Assembly (NCBI RefSeq): GCF_003856835.1
Contig: NZ_CP034145.1
Location: 2,480,001-2,544,000, forward strand
Direction: 5' to 3'
Source: Haloplanus aerogenes
Lineage (GTDB): Archaea; Halobacteriota; Halobacteria; Halobacteriales; Haloferacaceae
DNA: 64,000 bases
Made by a program: the position numbers and the translations under genes. Of the stretch, positions 57,618-64,000 are shown in pieces (positions within the stretch are counted from its first letter, which is position 1; each line of letters begins with the position of its first letter). The notes beneath the pieces are model-generated. The model saw nothing but the letters and a program-made list of their open reading frames with translations. It searched no databases and was not told the DNA's origin.

Positions 57618-58613
57618 ATGCAGGACTATATCGAGCGCGTCACCGACGGTGAGGATCTGACACAGGAGGAGGCCCGGGACGCATCCCGGGCCGTCTTCGA
57701 GGAGGCGACCGAAGCCCAGATCGGGGCGTTGCTGGCGGCGCTCCGGGCGAAAGGCGAGACGGAGACGGAGATCGCCGGCTTCGCGCAGGGGATGCGCGAC
57801 GCGGCGCGGACCATCGCGCCCGACCGGTCGCCGCTCGTCGACACCTGCGGTACCGGCGGCGACGACTACGACACGATCAACGTCTCGACGACGAGCGCCA
57901 TCGTCGCCGCGGGCGCCGGCGTCGCCGTCGCCAAACACGGCAACTACTCCGTCTCCTCCTCCTCGGGGAGTGCGGACGTGCTCGAAGTCGCGGGCGTGAA
58001 CGTCGAGGCCGAACCGCCGGCAGTGGAGGAAGCCATCGAGCGCGACGGCATCGGCTTCATGCTCGCACCCGTCTTCCACCCGGCGATGAAGGCGGTCATC
58101 GGCCCGCGGAAGGAACTCGGAATGCGGACGGTGTTCAACGTGCTCGGACCGCTGACCAACCCCGCCGGCGCCGACGCGCAGGTGGTCGGCGTCTACGACC
58201 CCGACCTCGTGCCCGTCCTCGCCCAGGCGCTCGCGCGGATGGACGTGGACCGAGCGATGGTCGTCCACGGCTCCGGCATGGACGAAATCACGCTCCACGA
58301 CGCGACGACCGTCGCGGAGGTCGACGGCGACGAGGTGACGGAGTACACGCTGACGCCCGCCGACCTCGGCCTCGAAGGGGCGCCCATCGAGGCCGTCGCT
58401 GGCGGCGGACCCGAGGCGAACGCGGCCGACCTGCGCGGCATCGTCGAGGGCGACGTGACGGGGGCGAAACGCGACATCATCCTCGCGAACGCCGGCGCGG
58501 CCATCTACGTCGCCGGCGCGGTCGACGACCTCCAGTCGGGCGTCAACGCCGCCCGCGAGGCCATCGACTCCGGCGCCGCCGCGGCGAAACTCGACGACCT
58601 GCGGGGTGCCTGA
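57618..58613 (+). CDS. trpD: Anthranilate phosphoribosyltransferase
   Basis: 331 residues. Transfers phosphoribosyl from PRPP to anthranilate. Motifs: N-terminal helical bundle, DTCGTGGDDYDTINVSTTSAIVAAGAG (PRPP/Mg binding loop), AKHGNYSVSSSSGSADVLE and the anthranilate site NVLGPLTNPAGADAQVVGVY. Complete. It leads trpDFEG; trpC, trpB and trpA must be elsewhere. The ATG follows a short leader. Confidence 0.97.
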   Translation: MQDYIERVTDGEDLTQEEARDASRAVFEEATEAQIGALLAALRAKGETETEIAGFAQGMRDAARTIAPDRSPLVDTCGTGGDDYDTINVSTTSAIVAAGAGVAVAKHGNYSVSSSSGSADVLEVAGVNVEAEPPAVEEAIERDGIGFMLAPVFHPAMKAVIGPRKELGMRTVFNVLGPLTNPAGADAQVVGVYDPDLVPVLAQALARMDVDRAMVVHGSGMDEITLHDATTVAEVDGDEVTEYTLTPADLGLEGAPIEAVAGGGPEANAADLRGIVEGDVTGAKRDIILANAGAAIYVAGAVDDLQSGVNAAREAIDSGAAAAKLDDLRGA

Positions 58614-58617
58614 GTCG

Positions 58618-59259
58618 ATGGTCCGGTCGAAGATCTGTGGCGTAACGAACGAGGCGGACCTCCGGGCGGTGGCCGAATCCGGCGCCGACGCCGTCGGCAT
58701 CGTCACCGAGGTATCCGTCGACACGCCCCGTGAGGTGGCGCCGGACCGCGCGGCCGACCTCGTCGCTGCCGCGCCACCGTTCCTCTCGACGGTGCTGGTG
58801 GCGATGCCCGACTCCGCGACCCGCGCGGTCGAACTCGCCGGCGCCGTCGCGCCCGACGCGATCCAGTTGCACGGCGAGTTCGACGATGCGGACATTCGCT
58901 ACGTCCGCCGCGAGACGCGCGCCGACGTGATCACCGCCGTCGACGCGGCCGACACCGACCGCGTCCGTCGCTACGACGGCGTCGCCGACGCCATCCTGCT
59001 GGACTCCACGACCGATGACGGCGCCGGCGGGACGGGCGAGACCCACGACTGGGACGCCGCACGCGCGCTGATCGACGACTGCGCGACGCCGGTCGTCCTC
59101 GCCGGTGGCCTGACGCCCGAGAACGTCGCCGACGCGGTGCGGACGGTCGATCCCTACGCCGTCGACGTGTCGAGCGGCGTCGAGCGTAGCGGTGGCGAGA
59201 AGGATCACGAAGCCGTCCGCTCGTTCGTCCGCAACGCGGCGGTGGAGGTGTCCGCATGA
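58618..59259 (+). CDS. trpF: Phosphoribosylanthranilate isomerase
   Basis: 213 residues, (beta/alpha)8 barrel converting PRA to CdRP. N-terminal RSKICGVTNEADLRAV contains the catalytic Cys (KICG); C-terminal PVVLAGGLTPENVADAVRTVDPYAVDVSSGVERSGGEKDHE forms the phosphate-binding loops. It sits 5 bp after trpD and overlaps trpE by 4 bp (ATGA). The ATG at 58618 matches the normal start. Confidence 0.96.
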   Translation: MVRSKICGVTNEADLRAVAESGADAVGIVTEVSVDTPREVAPDRAADLVAAAPPFLSTVLVAMPDSATRAVELAGAVAPDAIQLHGEFDDADIRYVRRETRADVITAVDAADTDRVRRYDGVADAILLDSTTDDGAGGTGETHDWDAARALIDDCATPVVLAGGLTPENVADAVRTVDPYAVDVSSGVERSGGEKDHEAVRSFVRNAAVEVSA

Positions 59260-60878
59260 CGCCGGAGCACGACCGGTCGGCCTTCGTCGACCTGCTGACC
59301 GACCGGACGGGGCCAGTCGTCGTCCGCCTCGCCGTCACGCTCGACGCGGAGACGACACCCCTCTCGGCCTACGCCGCCCTCGACGGCCACAGCGACTACG
59401 GCTTCCTGCTGGAGAGCGCGGAGAAGACGCCCTCTAGCGATCCGGAAGGGGCGTTCACCGCCGACGGCGAAGGAGCGGACCGCCACGCACGCTACTCCTT
59501 CGTCGGCTACGACCCCGACGCCGTCGTCTCCGTGACGGGGAGCGATGTGACCGTCGAGTCACTGGATGGCCGAGCCGCCGAACTGGTAGCCGAGATGGCG
59601 GGGCTGGACGGTAAGGGCGACGTTCTCGACGCCCTCCGGACCGCGCTCCCGAACCTCGACCGCGTCGGCTTCCCCGAAGCCGACCGCCAGCATCTCGACG
59701 GCGGCCTCGTCGGCTTCCTCGCCTACGATGCCGTCTACGACCTCTGGCTCGACGAGGTGGGTGTCGAGCGTCCCGATCCCATCGTCCCGGACGCCGAGTT
59801 CGTCCTCACGACGCGGACGATCACTTTCGATCACGCCGAGGATGCCATCCAACTCGTCTTCACGCCCGTCGTCGACCCCGACGCCGACCCCGGCGCGGTG
59901 TACGATGCGCTCGTCGAGGAGGCCGCGGCGATCGAGGAGACACTCGCCGACGCGGACGATCCGGAGACGGGTGGATTCGTGCGCGCCGACGAGACCGTCG
60001 GTCCGCGCGAGGAGTACGAGGACGCGGTGCGAACGGCGAAAGAACACGTCCTCGACGGCGACATCTATCAGGGCGTCATCTCGCGGAAGCGTGAGTTGAC
60101 GGGCGAGATAGACCCGCTCGGTCTCTACGCGTCGCTCCGCGAGGTTAACCCCTCGCCGTACATGTACCTCCTGCGCCACGGTGACCGCTCCATCGTCGGC
60201 GCGAGTCCGGAGACGCTGGTGTCGGTGCAGGGCGAGCGCGTCGTCTCGAACCCCATTGCAGGCACCTGTCCGCGCGGGACGAGTCCGGTCGAGGACCGCC
60301 GACTCGCGGGCGAGATGCTCGCGGATGGGAAAGAGCGCGCCGAACACACGATGCTCGTCGACCTGGCGCGCAACGACGTGCGCCGCGTCTCCGAACCGGG
60401 CTCCGTCCGCGTCGAGGAGTTCATGAACGTCCTCAAATACTCCCACGTCCAGCACATCGAATCGACGGTGACGGGGCGGCTCGCAGGCGCGGACGCTGGC
60501 CCCGGCGCGGGCGGCGAGCGTTCCCCGCCGTTCGACGCCTTCGACGCCACGCGCGCGACCTTCCCTGCCGGGACGCTCACGGGTGCCCCGAAGGTGCGTG
60601 CGATGGAGATCATCGACGCGCTCGAACGCGAACCTCGCGGCATCTACGGCGGCGGCGTCGGCTACTACTCGTGGTCCGGCGACGCCGAGTTCGCCATCGT
60701 CATCCGGACGGCGACTATCGAGCATGGCGATCCGGACCGCATCACGGTGCAGGCGGGTGCAGGTATCGTCGCCGACAGCGACCCCGCGAGCGAGTACGAG
60801 GAGACCGAACAGAAGATGGGGGGCGTCCTCGACGCCATCGAGCGCATCGAGACGGCGGCCCCGGAGGTGTCGCGATGA
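59256..60878 (+). CDS. trpE: Anthranilate synthase component I
   Basis: 540 residues, chorismate-binding TrpE. The chorismate-binding block is intact: EYEDAVRTAKEHVLDGDIYQGVISRKRELTG, SPSPYMYL-type EVNPSPYMYLLRHG, and GTLTGAPKVRAMEIIDALE; the Mg site lies in YSHVQHIESTVTG. N-terminal domain with typical LLESAEK tryptophan-feedback region. Overlaps trpF (ATGA) and trpG by 4 bp, so components I and II are translated together. Confidence 0.96.
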   Translation: MTPEHDRSAFVDLLTDRTGPVVVRLAVTLDAETTPLSAYAALDGHSDYGFLLESAEKTPSSDPEGAFTADGEGADRHARYSFVGYDPDAVVSVTGSDVTVESLDGRAAELVAEMAGLDGKGDVLDALRTALPNLDRVGFPEADRQHLDGGLVGFLAYDAVYDLWLDEVGVERPDPIVPDAEFVLTTRTITFDHAEDAIQLVFTPVVDPDADPGAVYDALVEEAAAIEETLADADDPETGGFVRADETVGPREEYEDAVRTAKEHVLDGDIYQGVISRKRELTGEIDPLGLYASLREVNPSPYMYLLRHGDRSIVGASPETLVSVQGERVVSNPIAGTCPRGTSPVEDRRLAGEMLADGKERAEHTMLVDLARNDVRRVSEPGSVRVEEFMNVLKYSHVQHIESTVTGRLAGADAGPGAGGERSPPFDAFDATRATFPAGTLTGAPKVRAMEIIDALEREPRGIYGGGVGYYSWSGDAEFAIVIRTATIEHGDPDRITVQAGAGIVADSDPASEYEETEQKMGGVLDAIERIETAAPEVSR

Positions 60879-61495
60879 AAGTCCTCGTCGTCGACAACTT
60901 CGACTCGTTCACGTACAATCTCGTCGAGTACATCTCCGACCACCCCGATCCGGTGACGGGCGAACCCATCGCCGTCGAGGTGTTGAAAAACACCGCCACG
61001 CTGGAGGAGGTGCGGGCGGTCGATCCCGATGCCATCGTCGTCAGCCCCGGGCCGGGCCACCCGAAAAACGAACGAGACGTGGGCGTGACCAACGACGTGT
61101 TGCTGGAGGTCAGCAAGACGATTCCGACACTCGGCGTCTGTCTCGGCCTCGAAGCCGCCGTCTACGCCTACGGTGGGACCGTGGGCCACGCCCCGGAACC
61201 GATCCACGGCAAGGCCTACCCCGTCGACCACGACGGCGAGGGTGTCTTCGCCGGGCTAGAACAGGGCTTTCAGGCCGGTCGGTATCACTCGCTCGTGGCG
61301 ACGAGCGTCCCCGACTGTTTCGAGGTGACGGCGACGACTGCCCACGAGGACACCGATCTCGTCATGGGGATTCGCCACCGCGAGTACCCCATCGAGTGCG
61401 TGCAGTTCCACCCCGAGAGCGTCCTGACGGCCGCCGGCCACGACGTCATCGACAACTTCCTGCGTCGCGCCCGGACGCCGGACGCGACGGCCTAG
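60875..61495 (+). CDS. trpG: Anthranilate synthase component II (glutamine amidotransferase)
   Basis: 206 residues, class I glutaminase that feeds NH3 to TrpE. Motifs: VVDNFDSFTYNLVEYI, VVSPGPGHPKNERD, nucleophile Cys in LGVCLGLEAAVYAYGG and the His-Glu pair in CVQFHPESVLT. The residues after the nucleophile read LEAA rather than HQAI, as is usual in haloarchaeal TrpG. Starts inside the trpE stop (ATGA) and ends tail to tail with a small membrane gene (CTAG). Confidence 0.96.
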   Translation: MKVLVVDNFDSFTYNLVEYISDHPDPVTGEPIAVEVLKNTATLEEVRAVDPDAIVVSPGPGHPKNERDVGVTNDVLLEVSKTIPTLGVCLGLEAAVYAYGGTVGHAPEPIHGKAYPVDHDGEGVFAGLEQGFQAGRYHSLVATSVPDCFEVTATTAHEDTDLVMGIRHREYPIECVQFHPESVLTAAGHDVIDNFLRRARTPDATA

Positions 61496-61689
61496 GCGAG
61501 AAACATCGATGCCAGCAGGAGGAGACCGACGACGAGGGCGGCGATTGTCACCAGCCGCCACGCGATTTTCAGGACGACACGACCGACGACGATGACGACA
61601 CCGATGACGACGATGGTCAGCAGTAACTGTCCGAGCGGCCCGCCGAGGACACCGCCGAACTGCAGCGCTACCTGAGACGTGAGCGACAT
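61492..61689 (-). CDS. 65-aa membrane protein
   Basis: MSLTSQVALQFGGVLGGPLGQLLLTIVVIG... has two hydrophobic helices (about 21-40 and 44-63) and no charged loop of note. Function unknown; a small haloarchaeal membrane protein. The frame is open upstream but the ATG at 61689 precedes a natural N-terminus. It shares the CTAG stop with trpG. Confidence 0.6.
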   Translation of the reverse strand: MSLTSQVALQFGGVLGGPLGQLLLTIVVIGVVIVVGRVVLKIAWRLVTIAALVVGLLLLASMFLA

Positions 61690-62188
61690 ATCCGATATGC
61701 ACTCACAGCGGGCGCATAAGTCTGTGGGCAGTAGCCCGCCGTTCGGGGCAGGCTCACCCATATCAGAATCTGGATATGTAATGCTGGACCGGCCGCAGGG
61801 ACGGGCCGTGACCCACGAGATGTATTGACACCCTGTCAATCCTGAGGCGTGCTCTCACCCGCCTCAGCGACCCCCCTTCCGTTCGACTGGATTCTCCCAC
61901 GTTGTCGGGGGATTTCAGTTCTCGTATTTCACTTTCACTTCGGTCTACATACCGTTATATGCGTTGGGAAGTGATGATGGAGTCGTGTATGCGGCTTCGC
62001 GCCGCACTCGATCCCACGAAGTGGACAGGAATCGGATAGATTGGCGAGCGGAACCAACGCCTTTACACCCCCGATTCCACTTACAGCAATCGTCACACAC
62101 GCGCGGATACGAGCCAGCTACCGGACCCACCCGACCCCGGGGGGGCTAGGGGACAGGGCCGCGAACCGATCACCATGACGACCAACAC
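61690..62188. other. 500-bp gap before nrdJ: hairpins, leader and 5-codon uORF
   Basis: No gene is convincing. Two hairpins lie together at 61825-61867 (TTGACA/TGTCAA and CTGAGGCG/CGCCTCAG). The AT-rich taccgttatatgc (61950-61962) may be a promoter. GGAATCGG and CCGATTCC pair around 62031-62078. A 5-codon ORF (MTTNT, 62174-62191) ends in an ATGA overlap with nrdJ. AGCCAGCTACC (62112-62122) resembles the 3' part of cobalamin riboswitches, but the rest is not recognisable. Confidence 0.4.
61825..61867. repeat. Pair of short perfect inverted repeats
   Basis: TTGACA (61825-61830) with TGTCAA (61834-61839), then CTGAGGCG (61842-61849) with CGCCTCAG (61860-61867). Two adjacent stems of 6 and 8 bp, as found at ends of IS200/IS605 elements, though no transposase is present. 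Confidence 0.5.
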
Positions 62189-64000
62189 ATGAGTACGCAC
62201 GACATCGACGCCACCGAACTGGAGTTGCCGATCAAACGCACGAACGGGGAGACACTGGAGGACCGCCTCACCGCCAACGCCTATCACAACATCCTCCCGG
62301 CACGCTATCTTCGCAAGGACGCGAACGGGGACCTGATCGAGGATCAGGAAGACCTCTTCCCCCGTGTCGCGAAGAATATCGCCCTCGCGGAGGCGGTGTT
62401 CGAAGCGCGCAAGCAGGACGTGGAGATTACGGTCACGCCCGACCAGTTGAAGCCGGACCACCCCCGGCGTGACGAACTCGCCGCCGAGGTGTTCGGGAAA
62501 GGGACGACCGCCGACGCGGACGCCGAGACGACCCTCTCCGTCTACAACGTCAACAAGTTCGCCTACGAGACGGTCGTTCCCGAACTCCCCGACGAGGTAC
62601 GCACCGTCGTCGAGGAGACGCGCGACGAGTTCGAGACGCTGATGGAAGACCTCTCCTTCATGCCCAACTCGCCCACGCTGATGAACGCGGGCGACGAACT
62701 CCAGCAGCTCTCGGCCTGTTTCGTCGACTCCCCCGACGACGACATCGACGACATCCACCAGACGGCCAAGGAAGCCGCACAAGTGTTCCAGTCCGGCGGC
62801 GGCATGGGCTACGCCTTCTGGCGCCTGCGCCCCTACGGCGACCCCGTCGGCTCCACCGGCGGCATCGCCTCCGGCCCCATCACGTTCATGCGCACGTTCG
62901 ACCAGATGTGCGAGACCATCGCGCAGGGCGGCGCTCGCCGTGGCGCCCAGATGGGCGTCATGCGCGTCTCACACCCGGACGTGATCCAATTCATCCACGC
63001 GAAAAACAAAGACGTCTCGCTCGCGCACACGCTCCGCCTCAACGACCCCGACGACTACACGCACACGAGCTTCAAGGACGCACTCGAGGAAGCCCGCGAA
63101 CTCATCGACGACGAAGGGAGAGTGCCGAAACACCTCCGCAACGCCGTCGAGGGCCACCTCTCCAACTTCAACATCTCCGTCGGCGTCACCGACGACTTCA
63201 TGGAGGCGCTGCAGGCGGGCGAGGAGTTCACGTTCACCAACCCGCGCACGGGCGAGGCGCACATCGCCACCGCCGAGACGAAGGAACTCTACGAGATGTT
63301 CGACCTCGGCGAGTACGTCGAAGTCGGTGAGGAACTCTCCATGCCCGCCGAGGTGCTCTGGGAGGACATCGTCGAGGGGGCCCACGAGAACGGCGAACCC
63401 GGCGTCATCTACCTCGAACGCGTGAACAAGCAGCACTCCTTCGACGTGGAGGAGCATCCGGACCACCGCATCCTCGCCACGAACCCCTGCGGCGAACAGC
63501 CGCTGGAGGAGTACGAGGCCTGTAACCTCGGTCACATCAACCTCTCGACGCTCGCAGACCTCGACGCGCCGGACTGGCGGGTCTGGGCCGACGAACACGC
63601 CGACGAGTACGACTCGCAGGCCGAGGCGGTCGAGGCGTTCCTCGACGAGGCGATGGACTGGGAAGCCTTCGATCACCGCATCGACTACGGTACCCGGTTC
63701 CTCGAGAACGTCGTCACGATGTCGGATTTCCCGGTGCTGGAGATCGAGCAGAAGGTGCGCGAGATGCGCAAAATTGGGCTCGGCGTCATGGGGCTGGCCC
63801 AGCTGTACGTCCAGCTCGGCATCCGCTACGGGAGCGACACGGGCAACGAAGTCGCCCGGCAGTTGATGACCCACATCAACCACGAGTCGAAGTGGGCCTC
63901 CCACGAACTCGCACAGGAGCGCGGGTCCTTCGAGGACTGGAACGACTCGAAATACGCCGACCCCACCCGCTACCGCAAGTGGTTCGAACACCACACGGGA
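62189..64000 (+). CDS. nrdJ: Class II ribonucleotide reductase (adenosylcobalamin-dependent), 5' part
   Basis: Open from ATG at 62189 to the right edge (604 residues seen). It reduces ribonucleotides with AdoCbl as radical source. Evidence: LMEDLSFMPNSPTLMNAGDELQQLSACFVDSPDDD (first redox Cys), ASGPITFMRTFDQMCETIAQGGARRGAQMG, and NPCGEQPLEEYEACNLGHINLS with the thiyl-radical Cys in the finger loop. The N-terminus lacks an ATP cone. The overlapping 5-codon ORF may couple translation. No intein is present in the visible part. Confidence 0.95.
   Translation, partial: MSTHDIDATELELPIKRTNGETLEDRLTANAYHNILPARYLRKDANGDLIEDQEDLFPRVAKNIALAEAVFEARKQDVEITVTPDQLKPDHPRRDELAAEVFGKGTTADADAETTLSVYNVNKFAYETVVPELPDEVRTVVEETRDEFETLMEDLSFMPNSPTLMNAGDELQQLSACFVDSPDDDIDDIHQTAKEAAQVFQSGGGMGYAFWRLRPYGDPVGSTGGIASGPITFMRTFDQMCETIAQGGARRGAQMGVMRVSHPDVIQFIHAKNKDVSLAHTLRLNDPDDYTHTSFKDALEEARELIDDEGRVPKHLRNAVEGHLSNFNISVGVTDDFMEALQAGEEFTFTNPRTGEAHIATAETKELYEMFDLGEYVEVGEELSMPAEVLWEDIVEGAHENGEPGVIYLERVNKQHSFDVEEHPDHRILATNPCGEQPLEEYEACNLGHINLSTLADLDAPDWRVWADEHADEYDSQAEAVEAFLDEAMDWEAFDHRIDYGTRFLENVVTMSDFPVLEIEQKVREMRKIGLGVMGLAQLYVQLGIRYGSDTGNEVARQLMTHINHESKWASHELAQERGSFEDWNDSKYADPTRYRKWFEHHTG

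Noticed and set aside
60875-61495. TrpG with altered CLGLEA box as a dead amidotransferase
   Set aside because: The nucleophile Cys and the His-Glu pair are present; LEA after the Cys is usual in haloarchaeal TrpG.
62112-62122. A true cobalamin riboswitch
   Set aside because: Only the 3' AGCCAG-type box is recognisable; the conserved core is missing. Reported only as a weak motif.
1-64000. CRISPR array, rRNA operon, complete insertion sequence or prophage
   Set aside because: No regularly spaced repeats, rRNA segments, transposase, integrase or capsid-type genes were seen in any frame.

Overview
The window is about 66-67% GC, gene-dense chromosomal DNA from a halophilic archaeon (class Halobacteria). 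This rests on the strongly acidic proteomes, Tat/lipobox lipoproteins, TATA-like boxes about 26 bp upstream of start codons (leaderless transcripts), archaeal ribosomal proteins S3Ae and S15, KEOPS Pcc1, Cdc48-type ATPase, RadB, DpsA and many proteins of haloarchaeal type. I cannot fix the genus. No rRNA, CRISPR array or intact insertion sequence is visible. Most of the region reads as core chromosome with small accessory scars.

Layout. 1-7.5 kb: serine acetyltransferase (cut by the left edge), small membrane/zinc-ribbon and wHTH proteins, a RIO/ABC1-like kinase, a nitrilase-family amidohydrolase, acyl-CoA dehydrogenase, archaetidylserine synthase, a halocyanin-like cupredoxin and a solitary Mrr-type endonuclease. 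7.6-10.4 kb: an information-processing operon rps15 - RecJ-like - pcc1 - rps3ae with overlapping genes, then tRNA-Ala(GGC). 10.4-12.8 kb: an accessory patch with a duplicated tRNA 3' end and a thiamine-diphosphate enzyme. 13-23 kb: transporters (VIT/CCC1, CaCA antiporter, CPA2 antiporter plus TrkA-C subunit), PPAT, a SIMPL lipoprotein, an acyl-CoA ligase, two regulators and a gamma carbonic anhydrase. 23.3-28.7 kb: a copper cluster (copA, an Lrp/TRASH regulator, copZ, a DUF4396 membrane protein, DUF302). 29-34.7 kb: a LOV-domain histidine kinase, thioesterase, bifunctional nuclease, membrane-anchored wHTH, DpsA and glycerate kinase. 34.7-44.4 kb: TraB-S2P pair, USP, VIT/CCC1, TetR-MATE, PAC2 protein between two foldback repeats, corA, purM, an HTH-CBS regulator, a zinc micro-protein and a tRNA-like locus. 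44.5-57 kb: 7TM histidine kinase, Cdc48, larC, RidA, RadB, a CBS/HPF-like fusion, an RCK-type membrane protein and a large receiver-PAS kinase. 57.3-64 kb: tRNA-Val(GAC), the trpDFEG operon and class II ribonucleotide reductase (cut by the right edge).

The genes fall into working groups: copper handling; iron/oxidative stress (DpsA, two VIT/CCC1 carriers); signal transduction by three histidine kinases, one with a canonical blue-light LOV core and one whose receiver lacks the phospho-acceptor Asp; translation and its possible control (S15, S3Ae, Pcc1, the HPF-like fusion); and anthranilate/tryptophan synthesis.

The strongest unexplained structure is not a gene. Short perfect hairpins recur; three share the loop TCGCTTCGCTC with unrelated stems, two beside tRNA 3'-end duplications and one in frame inside copA. 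A tRNA-like locus at 44.3 kb also has everything between its D-arm and T-loop replaced by serial hairpins. Two related foldback elements bracket the PAC2 gene. These look like small palindromic elements that settle in RNA genes, operon ends and protein linkers.
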